Below, piece by piece: positions 18,487 to 26,644 of a stretch of DNA of 48,876 bases (position 1 is its first letter; every line of letters begins with the position of its first letter). A model generated the notes under the pieces. It did no database searches and was not told the origin of the DNA. It worked only from the letters and a program-made list of their open reading frames with translations. Source of the DNA: Deltaproteobacteria bacterium (GTDB taxonomy: Bacteria > Desulfobacterota > Binatia > UBA9968); NCBI GenBank assembly GCA_016210115.1, contig JACQUW010000206.1, positions 1 through 48,876 on the forward strand, read 5' to 3'. Both the position numbers and the translations under genes were made by a program.

Positions 18487-18655
18487 CGGCAGACAAATCC
18501 CCCTGTATCCCCCTTTTACAAAGTGGGACATTGGAGAAGAGGAGCTAGAGAGGAAGTTTTGGGTTCGCATTCGCAAGAAATCCCTTTCTCTACTTTCTGG
18601 TCCTTAATGTTTGAGTTCCCCTCTTTGAAAAAGAGGGGGCACGGGAGATTTTTTT
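18487..18655 (+). repeat. Composite intergenic repeat, copy 3, upstream of the sulfotransferase
   Basis: Part B (GGCAGACAAATCCCCCTG, then GGACATTGGAGAAGAGGAGC and TAGAGAGGAAG) matches copy 1 closely. Part A (GTTCCCCTCTTTGAAAAAGA, then GGGGCACGGGAGATT) is the cleanest hairpin, with 9-bp arms and a T-run after it. The remainder of 18390-18682 shows no gene. Confidence 0.7.
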
Positions 18656-18682
18656 GCTTTGGAAATCGGAACGAATGAGAAC

Positions 18683-19837
18683 ATGGGCAGAGCCGAGATA
18701 GTATCGGAACAGCCCGCTGCCTTCGGGATCTCCCAAATTAAAAGGGATTGGACGCTGAATATCTGGGAGGGGCTCAATTTCTTCGCGTGGCTGCGACTGT
18801 TGATTCGCAATCGCTTCGCTGTTCACTGGTCGTTCTGGTACATTGCCTGCATCGTTACGGTCGTCAGCTTCTTGAATACCACCCTTCATTATTTGCAAGA
18901 ACTCTTTTACGGAAGGCGGCTGAGGAGGACACGGATCCGCGAAGATCCGTTGTTCATCATCGGTCACTGGCGCACGGGGACCACTTTTCTGCACCAGCTC
19001 TTGGCTCTTGATGACCGACACACTTACCCGAACACATATGAGTGTTTCGCCCCCAATCACTTTCTACTAACAGAGCGGTTTTTTACGCGCTGGCTGAGCG
19101 CCCTCCTGCCAAAACGCCGGCCCATGGATAACATGCCTGTCGGGTGGGAACGGCCTCAAGAGGACGAATTTGCTTTGTGCATGCTGGGCCTGCCTTCTCC
19201 CTACCTCACGATTGCTTTTCCGAATCATGCGCCCCAATGCCAAGAATATTTTGACCTCGAAGGGCTTTCCCCCGAGGCTCTGTATCGGTGGAAGAAAGGT
19301 TTCATGGGCTTCTTACGGCGACTCACTCTCAAGAGTCCCAAGCGCTTGGTTCTCAAGTCGCCGCCACACACCTGCCGCGTGAGGGTTCTAGTCGAAATGT
19401 TCCCGGATGCGCGCTTCGTTCACATTGTCCGCGATCCCTACGTGGTTTTTCCCTCAACGATGAATATGCGCAAGTCGTTGTATGAGGCGCATGGGCTGCA
19501 ACGGCCCACTTTTTCGGGGCTAGAGGAGTATGTCTTTGGAACCTTTAACCACCTTTATGAAAACGTAGACGCTGCGCGTAAGCTCATAGATCCTGCCCGA
19601 TTTTACGAGATACGGTACGAGGACTTGGTTCGTGATCCGGTCGGCGAAATGCGTGGTTTATATGAACACCTGAGGCTTGGGGGCTTCGACGAAGTCGAGC
19701 CTCGCCTCAAGCGCTACCTGGCTGCCATCGCAGGATATGAAACAAACCGCTATCAGCTGTCTCCACGGCTGCGGGCCGAGATTACCCGTCGCTTGGGTTG
19801 GGTCATTCGAAAATACGGTTACGAGATAACGGGATAG
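18683..19837 (+). CDS. PAPS-dependent sulfotransferase family protein, membrane-associated
   Basis: Sulfotransferases move a sulfuryl group from PAPS to a hydroxyl or amine. The 5'-phosphosulfate loop is IIGHWRTGTTFLHQ (around residue 97), and the 3'-phosphate site is FVHIVRDPYVVFPST (around 246-260), both with the expected Arg and Ser/Thr. EIRYEDLVRDP follows as in other family members. A hydrophobic stretch at about residues 45-70 (HWSFWYIACIVTVVSFL) suggests membrane association, as for lipid-modifying sulfotransferases. The open frame begins at TTG 18659; ATG 18683 is the first ATG. It follows the PKS on the same strand after a repeat, which makes a polyketide-derived lipid or glycolipid the most likely acceptor. 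That acceptor is inferred. Confidence 0.85.
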   Translation: MGRAEIVSEQPAAFGISQIKRDWTLNIWEGLNFFAWLRLLIRNRFAVHWSFWYIACIVTVVSFLNTTLHYLQELFYGRRLRRTRIREDPLFIIGHWRTGTTFLHQLLALDDRHTYPNTYECFAPNHFLLTERFFTRWLSALLPKRRPMDNMPVGWERPQEDEFALCMLGLPSPYLTIAFPNHAPQCQEYFDLEGLSPEALYRWKKGFMGFLRRLTLKSPKRLVLKSPPHTCRVRVLVEMFPDARFVHIVRDPYVVFPSTMNMRKSLYEAHGLQRPTFSGLEEYVFGTFNHLYENVDAARKLIDPARFYEIRYEDLVRDPVGEMRGLYEHLRLGGFDEVEPRLKRYLAAIAGYETNRYQLSPRLRAEITRRLGWVIRKYGYEITG

Positions 19838-19895
19838 AGGCGGATTTGGCCTGCCCGCAAGACTAAAATCCTCCTCATCTCCTGAAACTGGTCGG

Positions 19896-20864
19896 ATGGT
19901 CGTTCTCCAACAGGCTGTCAAAGCAATGAGCGGCTTGAAAGAGGGGGTTGATCTTTCCGTGGTCATTCCTCTTTACAACGAGGCCCTCACGCTCGCCACT
20001 CTTCATGAGAGGCTCATAAGAACCCTGCGCTCTTTGGGTTCGTCTTATGAGATCCTTTACGTGGACGACGGGAGCACGGATGGAACAGCCGGGCTTCTCC
20101 GCCAATTACAGGGCCAGCATCAGGAGGCGAAGGTCATCTTTTTGAACCGAAATTACGGCCAGCATGCGGCCGTGCTGGCAGGCTTTGAACGGGCACGGGG
20201 AGAGGTCATCGTGACACTGGACGGGGATCTCCAGAATCCACCTGAGGAGATTCCCAAATTGCTGCAGAAAATTCGCGAAGGTTACGATGTCGTCGGAGGC
20301 TGGAGAGAGGAGCGTAAGGATTCGCTGCTCAGGCGTTTACTCTCTGCGCAGATGAGTCGCATCACCTCGCTCATCGTCGGCGTCAAAATGAGGGATTATG
20401 GATGCATGCTGCGAGCCTATCGCCGGCCCGTGGTGGAGCAGATCTCTAAATCGCAGGAGGCTGCGCTTTTTATTCCCGCTCTGGCCAACTATCTGGCCCG
20501 ATCGGTCGCGGAGATTTCCGTAGGGCATGAGATGCGCGAGTCGGGCAAATCGAGATACAACGCTTTTCGACTGCTGAGACTGAATTTCGATCTTCTCACG
20601 GGATTTTCTCTCTTGCCGATCCAGGCGGTTAGTTTCTCCGGAATCTTGATTGCTTTTTTTGGTCTCGCATTCGCGGCTTTTCTCGCGCTGCGCCGCATCC
20701 TGATCGGTCCGGAAGTAGAGGGAGTCTTCACTCTTTTTGCGATCCTCTTTTTTTTCGTGGGTATTCAAATTCTGGCGCTGGGCCTGATCGGTGAATATAT
20801 CGCCCGTATCTACATGCAGGTGCGTCGCCGGCCTCGTTATGTGATTAAGGAGGTCCTGGGTTAA
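19896..20864 (+). CDS. arnC: ArnC-like undecaprenyl-phosphate glycosyltransferase (GT2)
   Basis: ArnC joins formyl-aminoarabinose from UDP to undecaprenyl phosphate on the cytoplasmic face. The N-terminal GT2 domain shows VVIPLYNEA, YVDDGSTDGT, NRNYGQHAAV and the DGDLQNPPEEIPK metal-binding motif. DYGCMLRAYRR, two C-terminal membrane helices with EGVFTLFAI, and the end GEYIARIYMQVRRRPRY match ArnC of enteric bacteria very closely, and at 322 residues the length matches too. ATG 19926 is an alternative start. An arnD homologue at 22.6 kb supports the assignment over a generic dolichol-phosphate-mannose-like enzyme. It converges with uppP. arnA and arnB, needed to make the UDP sugar, are not in the window. 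Confidence 0.82.
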   Translation: MVVLQQAVKAMSGLKEGVDLSVVIPLYNEALTLATLHERLIRTLRSLGSSYEILYVDDGSTDGTAGLLRQLQGQHQEAKVIFLNRNYGQHAAVLAGFERARGEVIVTLDGDLQNPPEEIPKLLQKIREGYDVVGGWREERKDSLLRRLLSAQMSRITSLIVGVKMRDYGCMLRAYRRPVVEQISKSQEAALFIPALANYLARSVAEISVGHEMRESGKSRYNAFRLLRLNFDLLTGFSLLPIQAVSFSGILIAFFGLAFAAFLALRRILIGPEVEGVFTLFAILFFFVGIQILALGLIGEYIARIYMQVRRRPRYVIKEVLG

Positions 20865-20912
20865 AATAAAAGGTGAAGATGAACGATGAAAGTGAATAGG
20901 TTACGATCAGCG

Positions 20913-21737
20913 TCAAAGCGTTAGCTGATACGTGAGCAGGTAGAATATAGGGGCCGCGACGATCCGGTACCAGGCGAATGGAGCCAGGCTCCAGCGACCG
21001 AGAAGGCGCATGAAGAAAGCGATCGAGATAACCGCGATGATAAAAGAGACGACGAAACCCATCAAGAACTGCGTCAATTCATCCGAAGAAAGGCTTCCAC
21101 GCATCTTTAAAAAATCGTAACCGGATGCGGCCGCCATAACCGGCACTGCAACCAGAAAGGAAAACTCCGCAGCTCCTTTTCTGTCGAGACCCATGAGCAA
21201 GCCGCCCACGATCGTGGCGGCTGAGCGAGAGATGCCCGGCCACAGAGAAAGAGTCTGAAAAAGCCCTATCCCCAGAGCTTGCTGGAGCGTGATCGCATCC
21301 ATGGAATTCGGAGTGTTGCGCGAAGCAAGCCGCTCTGCGACCAGAATTCCGATCCCTCCGACGGCCATGGCCCAGCTCACTGCCGTCGGTGTAAAAAGAC
21401 GGGATTTGATAAAATCGTGGGCCAGGTATCCTACCACCAGCGCGGGGAGCGTGGCCAGGGCAATACGCCACAGCCCCGACCAACCTTGCATCGCCGATGG
21501 ATCAGGCGAAGCATTATTTTGGCTTTGTGGAATGAGACGCCAGAAGCGATGGGCATAGAGGACGGGGACGGCCAGGATCGCGCCGAGCTGGATTGCGACT
21601 TCAAACGTCGATGCCTTCTCGCCGGTGAAGCCAAGGAGATTCCCAAAAACGATGAGATGCCCCGTTGAAGAGACCGGGATGAACTCCGTGAGGCCTTCAA
21701 CGATTCCCAAGATGACAGCGATGGCCCAGATTTCCAC
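20913..21737 (-). CDS. uppP: Undecaprenyl-diphosphatase (UppP/BacA)
   Basis: UppP dephosphorylates undecaprenyl diphosphate at the membrane to regenerate the lipid carrier for peptidoglycan and surface glycans. Signature motifs are EGLTEFIPVSSTGHL near the N-terminus and PGISRSAATI in the second half, set among about eight hydrophobic segments. The frame is open from a TTG at 21815, which would overlap the DedA gene. GTG 21737 gives 274 residues, the normal family length, with the first helix at the start. It sits downstream of the DedA gene on the same strand, so both probably form an operon for undecaprenyl-phosphate recycling that serves the ArnC/ArnD/ArnT route. Confidence 0.92.
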   Translation of the reverse strand: MEIWAIAVILGIVEGLTEFIPVSSTGHLIVFGNLLGFTGEKASTFEVAIQLGAILAVPVLYAHRFWRLIPQSQNNASPDPSAMQGWSGLWRIALATLPALVVGYLAHDFIKSRLFTPTAVSWAMAVGGIGILVAERLASRNTPNSMDAITLQQALGIGLFQTLSLWPGISRSAATIVGGLLMGLDRKGAAEFSFLVAVPVMAAASGYDFLKMRGSLSSDELTQFLMGFVVSFIIAVISIAFFMRLLGRWSLAPFAWYRIVAAPIFYLLTYQLTL

Positions 21738-21774
21738 GTTCAGCGGCGGACAGGTCAGATGGAAGCTCCCACGC

Positions 21775-22410
21775 TCAACCCAGGCTGCCGCGGGCTTTCC
21801 ATTTTTCCCTGGCAAATTTCAGGAATCCGGGAAGCAGTGAAAGAAAGATAACGATCGCGATGATCGAGTGGATTTGCTGCTGGATGTTAGGGATCATGGT
21901 CCCCAGCAGGTAGCCGGTCAAGGTCATGCTCAAGACCCATGAGATGCCGCCTAACACATTGTAAGCCACGAACCGCCGGTATTTCATAGCTCCAACGCCC
22001 GCAACAACCGGAGCAAAGGTTCTGATGATGGGAACAAAACGGGCTATGAAAATAGTAAACCCACCGTAACGGTCATAAAACTCTTTGGCCGTTATGAGAT
22101 GCTTGCGGTTGAAGAATAGAGAGTTTTCCCGGGTGAAAATCTTCGGTCCTGTTTTGGCGCCGATGCCGTAACCAACCGTGTCTCCGACGATGGCAGCCAA
22201 ACTGAGAGAGAGATTAAGGGACCACATTTCCAGGTGCCCAAGGGCCGCAAAAATCCCCGCCGTGACGAGGAGGGAATCCCCGGGCAAAAAAAAGCCGATA
22301 AGCAGGCCGGTTTCTACGAACACGATCGCCGTCAGAAGCATGAGGCCGCCGACCCGAACGATCGATTCCACATCGTAGATTCGGTGGAACAAATCCCACA
22401 AGAATTCCAT
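21775..22410 (-). CDS. DedA-family membrane protein (possible undecaprenyl-phosphate flippase)
   Basis: At 211 residues this is a normal DedA/SNARE-associated family protein. It shows the acidic motif GFFLPGDSLL near residue 40 and the basic motif ARFVPIIRTFAPVVAG near residue 125, with re-entrant and transmembrane helices around them. Some DedA proteins (UptA, PopT-like) return undecaprenyl phosphate or other lipids to the cytoplasmic leaflet and affect polymyxin resistance. Its position directly upstream of uppP, next to arnC and arnD, fits the undecaprenyl-phosphate role, but DedA proteins vary in substrate. It is divergent from arnD. Confidence 0.85.
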   Translation of the reverse strand: MEFLWDLFHRIYDVESIVRVGGLMLLTAIVFVETGLLIGFFLPGDSLLVTAGIFAALGHLEMWSLNLSLSLAAIVGDTVGYGIGAKTGPKIFTRENSLFFNRKHLITAKEFYDRYGGFTIFIARFVPIIRTFAPVVAGVGAMKYRRFVAYNVLGGISWVLSMTLTGYLLGTMIPNIQQQIHSIIAIVIFLSLLPGFLKFAREKWKARGSLG

Positions 22411-22599
22411 CTTTTATTTTCGCGTTGAGATTCGGACGTGAAGCCTTGCTGACTGAAGGCAGGTCTGGACTCAACAAGAATTGACTGTACCATTATTAAA
22501 TTGCAAAGCAAAGGCTGTCGCTTCGTTTTCGGGTTTTTAGCTTGGCAGCCTGGCCGATATGGCGAGCGTCCGGCGGTGATCTCGCCGGGAACGAAACAA

Positions 22600-23490
22600 A
22601 TGCGCGAGCAGGTTGCGATAAGAATCGATGTGGATACGCGGATCGGGTTGAAGGAAGGCGTTCCCCGGCTGCTGGAACTTTTGAGGCGGCACGGCCTTCG
22701 CGCGAGTTTTTTCGTGAGCTTTGGCCCCGACAATTCGGGCCGTGCCTGGAGAAGGATTGTGAGACCGGAATTCGTCCTGAAGATGCTACGGACGAACCCG
22801 CTGCGTCTCTATGGACTCAGGACGCTTCTTTCCGGCACCTTGCTTCCTGCTATGCCAATTGCTGACGGAGAGCCGGAGATTCTCAGGTCCATTGTGGCCG
22901 AAGGGCATGAGCTCGGTATCCACGGGTATGACCATGTCCGGTGGCAAGATTGTCTGGAAAAAATGCGGGAAGCCGAGATAGAGGCGGAATTATTTCAGGC
23001 CAGGAAGAGCTATGAGCGTATCCTGGGCGTCTCGCCTCTGAGTTCCGCGGCGCCGGGCTGGAAGTGCACGCCCTCTAGTCTCGCTGTTCAGGACCGGCTA
23101 CGGTTTCAATATGCCAGCGACGTGCGCGGCAGTCAGCCTTTTCTGCCGCTTCACAACGGCAGGCCGTTTAAAACGCTGCAGATCCCGACGACGCTCCCCA
23201 CGGTGGACGAACTGCTGGGCCGGCAGAGTGACATCAATGGATTTCTCTTGTCAGCTCTGAAGAATGGCCTAAACGTTCACACCATCCACGCGGAGGTCGA
23301 GGGGCGTCATTATTTGTCCCTGCTCGAGGACTTTCTTGGGCGGCTGCGCCAGCGAGGTGTAGAAGTTGTGACGCTTGAGGTTGTCGCGGAATCCATCCGG
23401 AAAGGAGGTCTTGAAAAGGTTCCCCATCTGCCTGTTATACGCGGCCGTTTTCCGGGTCGAAGTGGCTGGGTTGCCTGTCAAGCCGCCTGA
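22600..23490 (+). CDS. arnD: ArnD-like polysaccharide deacetylase family deformylase
   Basis: ArnD removes the formyl group from undecaprenyl-phosphate formyl-aminoarabinose before flipping. The NodB-like domain starts with IRIDVDTRIGL, holding the metal-binding Asp pair, followed by GVPRLLELL and ASFFVSFGPDN. LRTNPLRLYGLRTLLSGT is specific to the ArnD branch, and ELGIHGYDHVRWQ supplies the metal His residues. The frame extends upstream to TTG 22501, but ATG 22600 has GGGA about 10 bases upstream and gives 296 residues, the same length as E. coli ArnD. The mid-section SSAAPGWKCTP and late NVHTIHAEVEG are also as in ArnD. Together with ArnC and the ArnT-like enzyme it indicates addition of an aminoarabinose-like sugar to lipid A. 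Confidence 0.85.
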   Translation: MREQVAIRIDVDTRIGLKEGVPRLLELLRRHGLRASFFVSFGPDNSGRAWRRIVRPEFVLKMLRTNPLRLYGLRTLLSGTLLPAMPIADGEPEILRSIVAEGHELGIHGYDHVRWQDCLEKMREAEIEAELFQARKSYERILGVSPLSSAAPGWKCTPSSLAVQDRLRFQYASDVRGSQPFLPLHNGRPFKTLQIPTTLPTVDELLGRQSDINGFLLSALKNGLNVHTIHAEVEGRHYLSLLEDFLGRLRQRGVEVVTLEVVAESIRKGGLEKVPHLPVIRGRFPGRSGWVACQAA

Positions 23491-23530
23491 AAGAGCATAC
23501 GGGCATTTACCGGGCGTGGAGGGATAGCAA

Positions 23531-23869
23531 ATGCCAATCTATGAGTTCCGATGCTTGGGCTGTCGGAGAGTATTCTCATGCCTGGTGGGCGTGGTGGCTG
23601 ACTCCGGTGAGCCCGAGTGCCCCCGATGCGGTGGCAAGAAACTAAGCAAGCTCATCTCCCGGCCTGCTCGAATCAGATCGAGGCAGTCCTTGGAAGATCT
23701 TGCCGACCCCGGCAAGCTGGGCAATTTGGACGACCCCAAGGCTATGGCCGAATGGGCGAAAAAAGCCAGCCGAGCGTTGGGAGACGAGACCGGCGAAGAT
23801 TTCGAGGGAGAAATGGATGAGATGTTGGAAAATCCGCCCGGAGAACGGGACGAGTTCGATGAGGAATAA
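23531..23869 (+). CDS. FmdB-like zinc ribbon protein
   Basis: This is a small regulatory-type protein of 112 residues. The first 43 residues form the FmdB zinc ribbon: MPIYEFRCLGC, then CPRCGGKKLSKLIS, giving two CxxC pairs about 20 residues apart. The C-terminal part is acidic and probably disordered, with a helical segment DDPKAMAEWAKKASRALG. GGAGGG lies 8 bases before the ATG. FmdB proteins were first linked to formamidase expression but are widespread and poorly understood. A part A repeat in reverse orientation follows the stop. Confidence 0.85.
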   Translation: MPIYEFRCLGCRRVFSCLVGVVADSGEPECPRCGGKKLSKLISRPARIRSRQSLEDLADPGKLGNLDDPKAMAEWAKKASRALGDETGEDFEGEMDEMLENPPGERDEFDEE

Positions 23870-23873
23870 GACG

Positions 23874-23910
23874 AAATCTCCCCTTGCCCTATTTTTCAAA
23901 GAGGGGAACT
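23874..23910 (-). repeat. Part A repeat, reverse orientation
   Basis: AAATCTCCCCTTGCCC, then TTTTTCAAAGAGGGGAAC, is the reverse complement of the part A repeats at 2301, 6407 and 18615. It lies just after the FmdB-like gene and could act as a weak terminator hairpin. Confidence 0.65.
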
Positions 23911-24020
23911 GGCAGAGGGAGGGCTTCGGGAACGGAGAAATCTCAACACTTGTAGAGCAAAATTCCCTTTGAAAAAAATTCAACGAAATTCTGTTCCAGC
24001 ACATTAGCAAATCAGGCTTC

Positions 24021-24048
24021 TTGACATAGAATCGCCCGCCTTGATAAA
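24021..24048 (+). promoter_or_regulatory. Sigma-70-like promoter candidate overlapping a terminator hairpin
   Basis: A perfect TTGACA at 24021-24026 is followed after 16 bases by GATAAA at 24043-24048, a 4 of 6 match to TATAAT. The -10 box overlaps the first bases of the hairpin at 24046-24083, so transcription would start inside the hairpin's 5' arm. It could drive the histidine kinase operon. Confidence 0.4.
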
Positions 24049-24088
24049 GGCCTTCTGGTAAGCGGATATACCAGAAGGCCTTTTTTTT
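24046..24088 (+). terminator. Strong intrinsic terminator, 15-bp perfect stem
   Basis: AAAGGCCTTCTGGTA (24046-24060) pairs perfectly with TACCAGAAGGCCTTT (24069-24083) around an 8-base loop, and eight T's (24081-24088) overlap and extend the 3' arm. It lies 176 bases after the FmdB-like stop and only 17 bases before the kinase ATG. It insulates the kinase from upstream transcription or acts as an attenuator. Confidence 0.85.
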
Positions 24089-24105
24089 GGCCGCGGGAGG
24101 GGAAC

Positions 24106-26628
24106 ATGCATCTTCGAACTTGGCAGCGAAGAGGCTTGCTGGCGGTTGTGGGAACGCTCGCTTTTCTGGTGCTCAGCGGGACTCTGATCTCATCGATACA
24201 ATGGATTCGTAAGCCGTTTCCCGGGTTCTTTCTTTACGGCAATCTCAGTGTCGCCCCCGATTTCTTGCCTCACTGGAGCGGCCGGCGGGAGGGTCTGCGG
24301 TTCCTGGATCGGTTAAGCTCCATCCAGGGGCAGCCGATCAATCGTCCCGAAACTCTCTATGATTGGGTTCGTCGTTATCCGCCGGGATCAAACTTTGATT
24401 ATACTTTCGAGAGAAATGGCAAGCCGATTCACGTTACGATAGCTTCGATGAATTTTTCCTTTCAGGATTGGCTGCTGACCTTTGGCATTTACCTGGTCGT
24501 CGGTCTAGGCTTTCTGGCCATCGGGGTGACGCCCTTTTATCTTCGCTCTCCGTCTCCCGCGGCGGCGCCCCTCTTTCTTATGGTGAGCAGCATATTCTTT
24601 TGGTTCGCCTGCACCTACGATTTTGTGGCGACCGAAACTCTGCCCAAACAGGCGAGGATATTCGCGTTTGTTTTGACTCCGGGCGCCGGTGTGCACCTGG
24701 GCCTGTGCTTCACCGGGATTCCGCGCGGCCGGGCGCGGCGCCGGCTCTGCTTATGTCTCGTGTACGGGCTTTCGACTCTCTTGGGGCTGTTCTATGTGGT
24801 TTCGTTTGGCGGCCCGTTCGAACTCTGGCACCTGGCGATGCGCCTCGCTTACGGCTATAGTTGCTTCGCGGCTATCGTTTTCTTAGGTCTTCTATGGGTT
24901 GCCCTGAAAGGCCCCATATCTGAGTTGGAAAGGTCGCGTTTGCGGGTTGTCGGCGTCGGGGCCGTGGCCGGATTTTTCCTGCCCACGTTTGGCACTGTCC
25001 TGACAAGCTTTTCTGTCTGGGAGATTCCTTATAACCTTCTCCTGATTCCCACGGTGTTTTTTCCGCTCTCAGTCGCTTACGCCCTCCTCAAATATAACCT
25101 TTTCGATCTGGGGGCCGTGCTCAAAGTCGGGATCAGCCGCGGGGCTTTGACCGGGGCTCTCCTGCTGATTTACATCCTGGTCGTTTCCATTCTCAGCTTC
25201 TCGGCGGGCATCTACGAAACCGATCCCTGGGTGCCGCTTCTTTTTTCCGTTCTGGTCGTGCTTGTCTTTAACCCTCTGTTACGCTGGATCGAGACGGTCG
25301 TGGATCGAACCCTCGACCCGAAGGAGTATGATCCCATCGCGCTGCAAAGCGAGGTCAGCCTGCTGCTTCGATCGCTCTCGAAGGCGCAGCCGACGGCGGA
25401 GAAGTTTCTACAGCTCGTGGCGGCAAAAATCGGCATCGACACCGCCTTCCTATTCTTTCAGCCGGACGAACAGGGGGGAGGTCTTCTCGCCTCGGTTGGC
25501 GGCGATCACGGACAGATAAGAGACCTCTCTCAGAACCTGACCGGTCTTTGGGCACGCCACCTGGGGAAGAGGAAGGCGGGCATCTCTAAAGATGAGCTGG
25601 AGATGGATCCCGCTTATCATGAAAGCCGCGGCAACCTGCTTGCGAGCTTCCGAATTTTACGATCAGAGATCCTGATTCCGGTCGTTTTTCAAGAAAAAAT
25701 TCTGGGATTTCTCTCCGTCGGAAAAAAGCGATCCGGAAGGGGATACAGCGCTGATGATTTCCAATTACTTTGTACTCTGGCTGACCAGCTCGCTCTTTCA
25801 TTAAAGAATGGGATGCTGTTTGAGGAATCGGAGGCGGCCAAGGAGAGCTATCAGGTTCTCTATGACCAGGCTCAAGTGCTGAACCGAAAGCTGATCGAAG
25901 TCGACCAACTTAAGAAGCAGTTCGTCGCAAATGTCTCGCACGAGATCCGAACACCTTTAAGCACCATTCTCGGATATGCCGAGGTGCTTTTGGAGCCGGG
26001 TTTCGCCGGAGATCGACAGATGATCCTGGAGCGCGTGGTGAGCAGTGGCGAGGAGCTTTCTCGCCTCATGGACACCCTTCTTGACTTCTCGAGAATGGAG
26101 ACGGGAAGCATGACGACAAGTCTCCAGAAAGTGAACGTGCCCGACATCTTCGAAGCTCTCGAGACGATGGCCCGCAGGCTGATCAAGAAGCGGCCGATCG
26201 AGTTTCGCGTGGGGATCAACCATCCGGAAACGGTGATTGAAACCGATTCAAAAAAATTCCAGCAGATTCTCATGCAACTTCTGACCAATGCAGTCAAATT
26301 TACGGAAAGAGGCGAGATCGCTTTGGAAATTAATCCGCTGCCCGAAGGAGGACACGACTTCGTTGAGATCTCCGTCTCGGACACCGGAATCGGAATCAGC
26401 GAACGCGACCAGGAAATCATTTTCGACGAGTTTCGCCAGTTGGATGGCTCCTCCACCCGGCAGTATGGCGGGACGGGCTTGGGGTTGAGTCTATGCAGGA
26501 AGCTGGCCCAATCGCTGGGAGGAATGATTGAGGTCGAGAGCGAGCCCGGTAAAGGGAGTATCTTCAGTTTGATCCTGCCGCTGCGCCGTCCAAACATAGA
26601 CGGCGCCGCTGTATGGCAGGGGGCGTAA
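24106..26628 (+). CDS. Membrane sensor histidine kinase, PDZ-like/7TM-GAF-HisKA-HATPase
   Basis: This is an 840-residue hybrid-free sensor kinase. An N-terminal signal-anchor helix (about 10-30) leads to a periplasmic segment of about 90 residues that resembles a PDZ-like fold (GQPINRPETLYDWVRR, then FERNGKPIHVTI). Seven or eight hydrophobic helices follow (about 125-410). A GAF-type domain spans about 430-575, then a short coiled coil. The dimerization/phosphoacceptor motif is FVANVSHEIRTPLS with His612. The ATPase has LLTNAVKFTERG (N box), DTGIGIS (G1) and GGTGLGLSLC (G2). GGGAGGGGA precedes the ATG. The GrdE-like gene begins 16 bases after the stop. No response regulator is adjacent, so the output is unknown. 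Confidence 0.9.
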   Translation: MHLRTWQRRGLLAVVGTLAFLVLSGTLISSIQWIRKPFPGFFLYGNLSVAPDFLPHWSGRREGLRFLDRLSSIQGQPINRPETLYDWVRRYPPGSNFDYTFERNGKPIHVTIASMNFSFQDWLLTFGIYLVVGLGFLAIGVTPFYLRSPSPAAAPLFLMVSSIFFWFACTYDFVATETLPKQARIFAFVLTPGAGVHLGLCFTGIPRGRARRRLCLCLVYGLSTLLGLFYVVSFGGPFELWHLAMRLAYGYSCFAAIVFLGLLWVALKGPISELERSRLRVVGVGAVAGFFLPTFGTVLTSFSVWEIPYNLLLIPTVFFPLSVAYALLKYNLFDLGAVLKVGISRGALTGALLLIYILVVSILSFSAGIYETDPWVPLLFSVLVVLVFNPLLRWIETVVDRTLDPKEYDPIALQSEVSLLLRSLSKAQPTAEKFLQLVAAKIGIDTAFLFFQPDEQGGGLLASVGGDHGQIRDLSQNLTGLWARHLGKRKAGISKDELEMDPAYHESRGNLLASFRILRSEILIPVVFQEKILGFLSVGKKRSGRGYSADDFQLLCTLADQLALSLKNGMLFEESEAAKESYQVLYDQAQVLNRKLIEVDQLKKQFVANVSHEIRTPLSTILGYAEVLLEPGFAGDRQMILERVVSSGEELSRLMDTLLDFSRMETGSMTTSLQKVNVPDIFEALETMARRLIKKRPIEFRVGINHPETVIETDSKKFQQILMQLLTNAVKFTERGEIALEINPLPEGGHDFVEISVSDTGIGISERDQEIIFDEFRQLDGSSTRQYGGTGLGLSLCRKLAQSLGGMIEVESEPGKGSIFSLILPLRRPNIDGAAVWQGA

Positions 26629-26644
26629 GTAGAGGGGGGTCACT

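Noticed and set aside
21738..21815. TTG start for uppP that overlaps the DedA gene
   Set aside because: Extra residues are not family-like; GTG 21737 gives the standard length.
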